From Cyanobacteria bacterium T3Sed10_344R1 (GTDB lineage Bacteria; Cyanobacteriota; Cyanobacteriia; Phormidesmidales; Phormidesmidaceae), in NCBI GenBank assembly GCA_003566335.1, contig PXDR01000582.1, forward strand, positions 1-5,511: DNA of 5,511 nt. The letters run 5' to 3'. A program made the position numbers and the translations under genes. This document shows, piece after piece, positions 1 through 2,877 of the stretch; positions within the stretch are counted from its first letter, which is position 1; every line of letters starts with the position of its first letter. The notes under the pieces were generated by a model that was not told where the DNA came from, made no database searches, and saw nothing but the letters and a program-made list of their open reading frames with translations.

Positions 1-443
1 CCAATGGATTGATAAAGCTGAAATTCGCGCTGGACGGCCTGCCACAGGGCTTCAGCGCTGGGGGCCAGGTGAACAAGCTGGCGAAACCGCACCAGGCTGC
101 GGCGCATGCGATCGTGACTGATGCCTGCAATCGGATAGTCGCGATAGGCTGCGATCGCAGCCGGAGTTGACAAATAGTTCAGGCTGTAGCGGATTGACTG
201 CAACAACTGCTGTCGTTCGGTGCCGAAGGCGGGGTCTATCCCTAGGGGCAGTTCGGCGGCGGCGGCAGTTGGCGCTGACGAAGCAGGCAGCAGGGTCTCA
301 AGGGTGACGGGGCGCAGGGGCAGCGAAGCTGGGGCTGAGGCCGTTGCTGGCAGGGTTGCCCAGGCAAAGTTGAGGGCAATGGTGAGAACTGCCGTTAGGC
401 TACTCATCCCCACCAAGGTCATAAATCGCTGGATTCGCTGCAT
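1..443 (-). CDS. mltA: MltA-like membrane-bound lytic murein transglycosylase A, N-terminal part (3' end outside window)
   Basis: Reading leftward from ATG at 443 gives 147 codons without a stop up to the window edge. The start is well fixed: an in-frame TAG lies only two codons upstream (449-447), and AAGGGA about 10 nt before the ATG can serve as a weak Shine-Dalgarno. Residues 1-36 look like a Sec signal peptide: Arg3 and Arg6, a hydrophobic core around 7-28, then ATASA as a possible cleavage site. No lipobox cysteine is visible. An Ala/Pro-rich linker follows to about residue 68. Residues 75-147 resemble the region before the catalytic domain in cyanobacterial MltA proteins as I remember them: a SIRYSLNYLSTP stretch, YPIAGISHDRMRRSLVRFRQL, and AVQREFQLYQSIG at the edge, just where the family continues into the substrate-binding groove. 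MltA enzymes cleave the MurNAc-GlcNAc bond of peptidoglycan in the periplasm, forming 1,6-anhydroMurNAc. The catalytic aspartate would lie outside the window, so activity cannot be judged. The gene may be co-transcribed with the 84-residue gene upstream. Confidence 0.72.
   Translation of the reverse strand, partial: MQRIQRFMTLVGMSSLTAVLTIALNFAWATLPATASAPASLPLRPVTLETLLPASSAPTAAAAELPLGIDPAFGTERQQLLQSIRYSLNYLSTPAAIAAYRDYPIAGISHDRMRRSLVRFRQLVHLAPSAEALWQAVQREFQLYQSI
151..158. repeat. HIP1 octamer GCGATCGC
   Basis: A perfect copy of the highly iterated palindrome common in cyanobacterial genomes, inside the mltA-like gene. It supports the cyanobacterial assignment. Confidence 0.8.
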
Positions 444-474
444 GCGCTAGGTTCCCTTACGCTAATTTGCCCCT

Positions 475-499
475 GATTGGTCTGCTGGTGCAGCCAATC
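475..499. repeat. Hairpin with tetraloop between the 84-aa gene and the mltA-like gene
   Basis: GATTGG (475-480) pairs with CCAATC (494-499) and CTGC (482-485) pairs with GCAG (490-493). This leaves one bulged T at 481 and a four-base loop TGGT, a 10-bp stem in all. It lies 16 nt after the stop of the 84-residue gene and about 30 nt before the start of the mltA-like gene, in the leftward transcript. No U-run follows on the minus strand, so it is not a textbook intrinsic terminator. It could be a partial terminator, a processing site or an mRNA-stabilising element. Confidence 0.5.
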
Positions 500-515
500 T
501 GCTGTCGAGGCGGGG

Positions 516-770
516 TCAATACCGTTCGACGCTGGAGCTGAATACAGGTTCCACCCGAATCCCTAAAACCCGAGAAGGACGCACCACCATATATTCCCCA
601 GGATTGATTTTGGGGATGGGCACGCTGATGAAGTCATCGGAGCCAGACTTGGGCACAAACTCGCCGCTGTACCACTTCTGGAAATCCTGAATAGACGGGA
701 AGCGCACCTCTTCGCGGTGTCCTCCTTCAAACAGGATGTGAACCACGTATTCGCTGGGTGTTCTTGGCAT
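516..770 (-). CDS. Conserved cyanobacterial hypothetical protein, 84 aa
   Basis: A small soluble protein of 84 residues starting MPRTPSEYVVHILFEGG and ending SSSVERY, with no membrane segment or signal peptide. It looks like a compact mostly beta protein: strands around 7-14 and 20-24, a helix around 26-34 (SIQDFQKWY), then strands around 47-52, 58-63 and 68-75. I recall very similar proteins annotated as conserved hypotheticals across cyanobacteria, but no function, and I assign none. A weak AGGA (785-782) lies 11 nt before the ATG. A CATAAT hexamer read on the minus strand (806-801) is a plausible -10 box. It diverges from the plus-strand 195-residue gene across 771-989. Its stop is 72 bp before the mltA-like start, so the two may form one transcription unit interrupted by a hairpin. 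Overlapping longer frames in this region are shadows. Confidence 0.8.
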   Translation of the reverse strand: MPRTPSEYVVHILFEGGHREEVRFPSIQDFQKWYSGEFVPKSGSDDFISVPIPKINPGEYMVVRPSRVLGIRVEPVFSSSVERY

Positions 771-800
771 AAAAACCGATGTCCTGAGCGCATCGTCCCC

Positions 801-806
801 ATTATG
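801..806 (-). promoter_or_regulatory. Possible -10 box for the leftward 84-aa gene
   Basis: On the minus strand these bases read CATAAT, five of six matches to TATAAT. Transcription would begin roughly at 794, giving a leader of about 24 nt. No good TTGACA-like -35 is found at 16-18 nt spacing, so this is a weak call. Confidence 0.3.
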
Positions 807-840
807 ATCCGGTGCGGTTCAAAAATGGCGGAGAGGGGTC

Positions 841-859
841 GGTTTTTGGCGAAAAAACC
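841..859. repeat. AT-rich inverted repeat in the divergent promoter region
   Basis: GGTTTTT (841-847) is the exact reverse complement of AAAAACC (853-859), with a five-base spacer GGCGA. It lies between the two divergent genes and about 35 bp upstream of the leftward -10 candidate. It could be a regulator site or a weak hairpin; nothing in the sequence decides between these. Confidence 0.35.
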
Positions 860-870
860 TGCTGCTACGG

Positions 871-890
871 CTCAGTTTTGCTCAGTTCTG
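871..890. repeat. Tandem 10-bp direct repeat CTCAGTTYTG
   Basis: CTCAGTTTTG (871-880) is followed immediately by CTCAGTTCTG (881-890), differing at one base. Two copies spaced by one helical turn on the same face of DNA would suit cooperative binding of a regulator, but the match to any known operator is unknown. It lies in the 219-bp divergent intergenic region. Confidence 0.4.
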
Positions 891-894
891 GGGG

Positions 895-908
895 GATTCT
901 CCAGAATC
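895..908. promoter_or_regulatory. Perfect inverted repeat GATTCT-CC-AGAATC, possible operator
   Basis: GATTCT (895-900) and AGAATC (903-908) are perfect reverse complements separated by two bases. The dyad is too tight for an RNA hairpin, so if functional it is more likely a dimeric protein-binding site. It is about 50 bp upstream of the rightward -10 box, a usual place for an activator site. No regulator is identified. Confidence 0.35.
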
Positions 909-913
909 TTGGC

Positions 914-934
914 GGGGCTGGGTTGGGTTGGGGG
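914..934 (+). other. G-quadruplex-type motif upstream of the rightward -10 box
   Basis: Four G-tracts (914-917, 920-922, 925-927, 930-934) are separated by loops of only two bases (CT, TT, TT). This satisfies the canonical G3+N1-7 quadruplex rule on the plus strand. The motif ends 22 bp before the TACAAT -10 box, so it lies just upstream of and partly over the -35 area. A competing 7-bp stem, GGGCTGG (915-921) with CCAGCCC (935-941), uses part of the same bases. Confidence 0.55.
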
Positions 935-953
935 CCAGCCCAGAAAAAACCGC

Positions 954-962
954 TGATACAAT
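954..962 (+). promoter_or_regulatory. Extended -10 promoter element for the 195-aa gene
   Basis: TGATACAAT contains TACAAT (957-962), five of six matches to TATAAT, preceded by the TGn extension (954-956). Extended -10 promoters can work without a good -35 box, which is lacking here. Predicted transcription start is about 968-970, leaving a leader of about 20 nt before the ATG at 990. Confidence 0.45.
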
Positions 963-989
963 GGAGCCAACCTTTGCGGCGGCTTGCCG

Positions 990-1577
990 ATGAGCTACAC
1001 CACCGAGCAATTACTGCAAATCCTGGATCAAGAATTGCGGGCCGCATGGCGAGGGGAGCGGCAGGTGCTGTCATCGGCAGATCGATTGCAAAATTCCGTA
1101 GTGGCGAAGGCTTTGGGCTCCCAGCAGCTCAGCAAGGTGTTTGCGGTTCAAGACTTTCGCGACCAGATTCATCAATATCAGCAGGAGCATCAGGTGTCGG
1201 GGCTGGTGTGGCACACCTGCCGCTTTAAGGGTGAGTCGATTCGCTTCCCGGAGCTGCACCCTCAGCTCACGGCAATTCCGGCGGATAAGCTGGCGCTGAC
1301 GGCGGCGAAAGCATCGGTGATTCAGTTCTGGCGCACGGCCAGTCAGGGGATGCGGCTCTGGCAGGCCGATCAGCCGCCCCGACCTGTGAGTCTGGCCCAG
1401 GTGGAGCAGTGGATCGCCGAGACGGAGTGGGCCGAAATTGACGCCACCCGCAGCGAAATTTACCTCAGCCTGTGCTGGGGCGATCCGAAGCTTTGTCGCT
1501 GTGAGTGGGCCAAGCCAGAGTCGGGCTGTGAGCAGGTGATTGCTGCGATCGCAGAACCCAGCCCAATCAAGCTGTAG
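990..1577 (+). CDS. Conserved cyanobacterial hypothetical protein, 195 aa
   Basis: Encodes 195 residues beginning MSYTTEQLLQILDQELRAAW. The frame could start six bases earlier at TTG 984, but ATG 990 is preferred. No strong Shine-Dalgarno precedes either start. The protein is soluble and has no signal peptide or membrane segment. The N-terminal third is charged and helical (residues 5-65). The middle contains a Trp/Phe-rich stretch with HQVSGLVWHTCRFKG (around 68-82), and the C-terminal part has EWAEIDATRSEIYLSLCWGDP (around 145-165). I recall proteins of this shape as conserved cyanobacterial hypotheticals of unknown function and know no catalytic motif. It is upstream of the CcmK3-like gene on the same strand, separated by 121 bp with a strong hairpin, so partial co-transcription is possible. 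The frame contains a HIP1 site near its 3' end. Confidence 0.8.
   Translation: MSYTTEQLLQILDQELRAAWRGERQVLSSADRLQNSVVAKALGSQQLSKVFAVQDFRDQIHQYQQEHQVSGLVWHTCRFKGESIRFPELHPQLTAIPADKLALTAAKASVIQFWRTASQGMRLWQADQPPRPVSLAQVEQWIAETEWAEIDATRSEIYLSLCWGDPKLCRCEWAKPESGCEQVIAAIAEPSPIKL
1545..1552. repeat. HIP1 octamer GCGATCGC
   Basis: Second perfect HIP1 copy, near the 3' end of the 195-residue gene and 15 bp before its stem-loop region. Confidence 0.8.
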
Positions 1578-1623
1578 TTTTGGGCTGTCGTTCTGGGGAC
1601 AGCCCAATCGGGCTATAGTTTTG
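1560..1623 (+). repeat. 23-nt imperfect direct repeat flanking a hairpin, spanning the stop codon of the 195-aa gene
   Basis: Bases 1560-1582 and 1601-1623 agree at 20 of 23 positions; both begin AGCCCAATC and end TAGTTTTG. The first copy contains the last codons and the TAG stop (1575-1577) of the 195-residue gene; the second lies in the spacer before the CcmK3-like gene. The copies start 41 bp apart, as if a short tandem duplication had been followed by divergence. Confidence 0.6.
1580..1607 (+). terminator. Stem-loop after the 195-aa gene, possible terminator or attenuator
   Basis: TTGGGCTGTC (1580-1589) pairs perfectly with GACAGCCCAA (1598-1607), a 10-bp GC-rich stem with an eight-base loop, beginning three bases after the stop codon. 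The only U-run (TTTT, 1619-1622) is 11 nt beyond the stem rather than directly against it, so intrinsic termination may be inefficient. Two smaller hairpins compete: 1560-1566 with 1580-1586 (7 bp), and 1601-1605 with 1610-1614 (5 bp, tetraloop). Confidence 0.45.
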
Positions 1624-1627
1624 AATG

Positions 1628-1635
1628 GCGATCGC
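1628..1635. repeat. HIP1 octamer GCGATCGC
   Basis: Third perfect HIP1 copy, in the spacer before the CcmK3-like gene. No further copy is seen to the right of this point. Confidence 0.8.
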
Positions 1636-1698
1636 AGCCTATGCTGCCGCTATTCTTCGACTTTTCCCTCAATCTCTTTTTTCACTCTGGAGACCGCT

Positions 1699-2022
1699 AT
1701 GCCCCTTGCCGTTGGCGTGATTGAAACCCAAGGCTTTCCGACTGTTCTCGCTGTGGCTGATGCCATGGTCAAGGCTGGTCGCGTCACGTTGGTGAAGTAC
1801 GAGCGGGCGGAAAGTGGCCGTCAGTTTGTGGCGGTGCGTGGCCCGGTTTCGGAGGTGAAGCAGGCGGTGGCGGCGGGGATTGAAGCGGGGGAAAAGCTGC
1901 CCAACAACGCTGAAATCACGACCTATTACATCGTGCCGAACCCCCCTGACAACCTGGATGCGGTGCTGCCAATTTACTTCAGTAATGAGTCGGAAGCCTT
2001 TTGGTCGGTGGTTGGCGGCTAG
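1699..2022 (+). CDS. ccmK3: CcmK3-like carboxysome shell protein (BMC-H, Pfam BMC domain), 107 aa
   Basis: Encodes a single bacterial-microcompartment hexamer-type domain with the family opening MPLAVGVIETQGFP and DAMVKAGRVTLVKYE. ATG 1699 follows GGAG at 1689-1692 with six-base spacing; the longer frame starting at 1540 is not coding. Canonical CcmK1/CcmK2 have a pore loop KIGSGR at 36-41 and ARPHEN near 79-84. Here the pore loop is R36-A-E38-S-G-R41 and the later motif is PNPPDN (80-85). Both Glu38 and the PNPP motif recall Synechocystis CcmK3. Residues 1-92 fill the domain, followed by a short C-terminal tail with Trp102. BMC-H proteins tile the facets of the beta-carboxysome shell, and the pore is thought to control passage of bicarbonate, ribulose bisphosphate and 3-phosphoglycerate. 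CcmK3 is reported to assemble with CcmK4 as heterohexamers. A ccmK4 gene normally lies beside it but is not in this window. CcmK5 or CcmK6 is a less likely alternative. Confidence 0.87.
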   Translation: MPLAVGVIETQGFPTVLAVADAMVKAGRVTLVKYERAESGRQFVAVRGPVSEVKQAVAAGIEAGEKLPNNAEITTYYIVPNPPDNLDAVLPIYFSNESEAFWSVVGG

Positions 2023-2141
2023 GTTATTTCGCTTGTACAGGGTGGGAAATACGAGGCTTTGGGCGGCTGGGATGTATTGCCCTGCGGCTAGCTGATAAAT
2101 CGTTTGATGTTTTGACCCAATAAGCAGTTTGAGTGATCCAA

Positions 2142-2153
2142 CCTGAGTTCAGG
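2142..2153. repeat. Near-palindrome CCTGAGTTCAGG before the membrane protein gene
   Basis: CCTGA (2142-2146) and TCAGG (2149-2153) are reverse complements with a two-base centre. It sits 14 bp before the ATG at 2168 and directly abuts the Shine-Dalgarno. It is short and may be coincidental. The rest of the 2023-2167 spacer shows no convincing terminator or promoter. Confidence 0.25.
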
Positions 2154-2167
2154 ATAAGGATTGAAAC

Positions 2168-2680
2168 ATGTCTTTTGCGTCTTTACTGATCGAAAACGGC
2201 GTTTTTTTCATCGTTGCTACTGGGTTTCTGTCAATCACGGCCTGGGCCTGGCAAAATCAGCAGCCCTTTAAGCTGCCTCAGACCTTACCAGGGTGGTTTA
2301 AGTACTGGTTTGGCAGTGTTCAGCTTTTAGGGACAGTGCCGCCGTTGGGGGCTCTAGGGTGGAGCCTGTGGCAAGGGGATTTCCTGGTGGCAATGGTCTT
2401 TACGGCCTATTTCGCCATGCTTGCGCTTCAGGTGCTTTCGGAAATTGTCACTTTGAGACAGTTGCGATCTGTTGCTTGGGTCATGGTGCCCTATTTATAT
2501 TTGCCCTACCGTCTCTGGCAACTTTATGAGGGGCTAAGGTGGACAACTGCGGAAGCAGCCCCAAGCTGGATACAGCTAATCCTGATTGGCGAAATCGGGG
2601 TTTGGGGCGTCAACTACCTGCTCGATCTGGCCCAGCTGCCTCGCCTCTTTCGCTGGCCGGAAATCGCCGACAAAACCTAG
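2168..2680 (+). CDS. Unrecognised multi-pass membrane protein, 170 aa
   Basis: Starts at ATG 2168 with AAGGA (2156-2160) seven bases upstream, a good ribosome binding site. The 170 residues are strongly hydrophobic and rich in Trp, Leu and Tyr. Probable membrane segments lie around residues 5-28, 47-68, 71-94, 101-118 and 134-153, so four or five passes. The third and fourth are joined by a short basic stretch (TLRQLR, 95-100). The protein ends in a charged tail around PRLFRWPEIADKT. Glu92, Glu121 and Glu142 lie in or near membrane segments. No catalytic, transporter or carrier signature is recognisable to me, and I assign no function. It follows the CcmK3-like gene by 145 bp on the same strand, but nothing shows a functional link to carboxysomes. 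It may equally belong to the accessory region to its right. Confidence 0.75.
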   Translation: MSFASLLIENGVFFIVATGFLSITAWAWQNQQPFKLPQTLPGWFKYWFGSVQLLGTVPPLGALGWSLWQGDFLVAMVFTAYFAMLALQVLSEIVTLRQLRSVAWVMVPYLYLPYRLWQLYEGLRWTTAEAAPSWIQLILIGEIGVWGVNYLLDLAQLPRLFRWPEIADKT

Positions 2681-2706
2681 TGCAGTTGGCAGGTGACCAC
2701 TCGTGG

Positions 2707-2734
2707 CCACTCGTATTTTGCCCCCAATGAGTGG
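2707..2734 (+). repeat. Inverted repeat CCACTC/GAGTGG in the spacer before the NACHT gene
   Basis: CCACTC (2707-2712) pairs with GAGTGG (2729-2734); in RNA a G-U and a U-A pair extend it to 8 bp with a 12-base loop. The left arm overlaps a perfect 8-bp palindrome GTGGCCAC (2703-2710). It begins 27 bp after the stop of the membrane protein gene. There is no U-run, so it is a weak terminator candidate or possibly an operator for the downstream gene. Confidence 0.3.
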
Positions 2735-2842
2735 TGGCTCTAGGAATCCAGAACTGCAATCGCACTCCTCAAATATTGGCATAGATGGCTGTGGTGAAAG
2801 CCTGCCTAGGAGACGGGTTCCAACGCCCCCTCGGTTCACGGC

Positions 2843-2848
2843 TATCAT
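2843..2848 (+). promoter_or_regulatory. Possible -10 box for the NACHT gene
   Basis: TATCAT matches the -10 consensus at five of six positions, 30 bp before ATG 2878. It would give a transcript starting around 2855 with a leader of about 23 nt. No good -35 hexamer stands at normal spacing, and no clear Shine-Dalgarno precedes the ATG. Confidence 0.25.
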
Positions 2849-2877
2849 CGTGGAGAAATTAGGTTGCTGGGTCTGCA

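Noticed and set aside
220..450. Plus-strand open frame of 76 codons rich in Ala, Gly and Arg.
   Set aside because: It is antisense to the mltA-like gene, and its composition is that of a shadow of the Ala/Pro-rich linker and signal peptide region.
961..993. A ten-codon upstream frame, ATG 961 to TGA 991-993, whose stop overlaps the ATG at 990 as ATGA, resembling a leader peptide.
   Set aside because: Its ATG lies within the predicted -10 box, so the transcript from that promoter would start downstream of it. It has no ribosome binding site. It would matter only if transcription starts further upstream.
1071..1607. Minus-strand open frame of 178 codons.
   Set aside because: Antisense to the 195-residue conserved gene; its composition (many Arg, Leu, Pro) is typical of a reverse-frame shadow in GC-rich DNA.
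1614..1619. TATAGT as a -10 box for the CcmK3-like gene.
   Set aside because: It lies in the 23-nt repeat that also ends the upstream gene, and the hexamer 17 bp upstream (TTCTGG) is a poor -35. Not supported enough to annotate.
1540..1698. In-frame upstream extension of the CcmK3-like frame back to 1540.
   Set aside because: BMC-H proteins begin MP(L/I)AVG; the ATG at 1699 has a good Shine-Dalgarno, and the extension overlaps the upstream gene and the hairpin region.
2767..2778. ACTCCTCA string resembling the core of the cyanobacterial small RNA Yfr1.
   Set aside because: The conserved Yfr1 core continues as CACAC, whereas here it continues AATATTGG, and no flanking stem-loops are seen.
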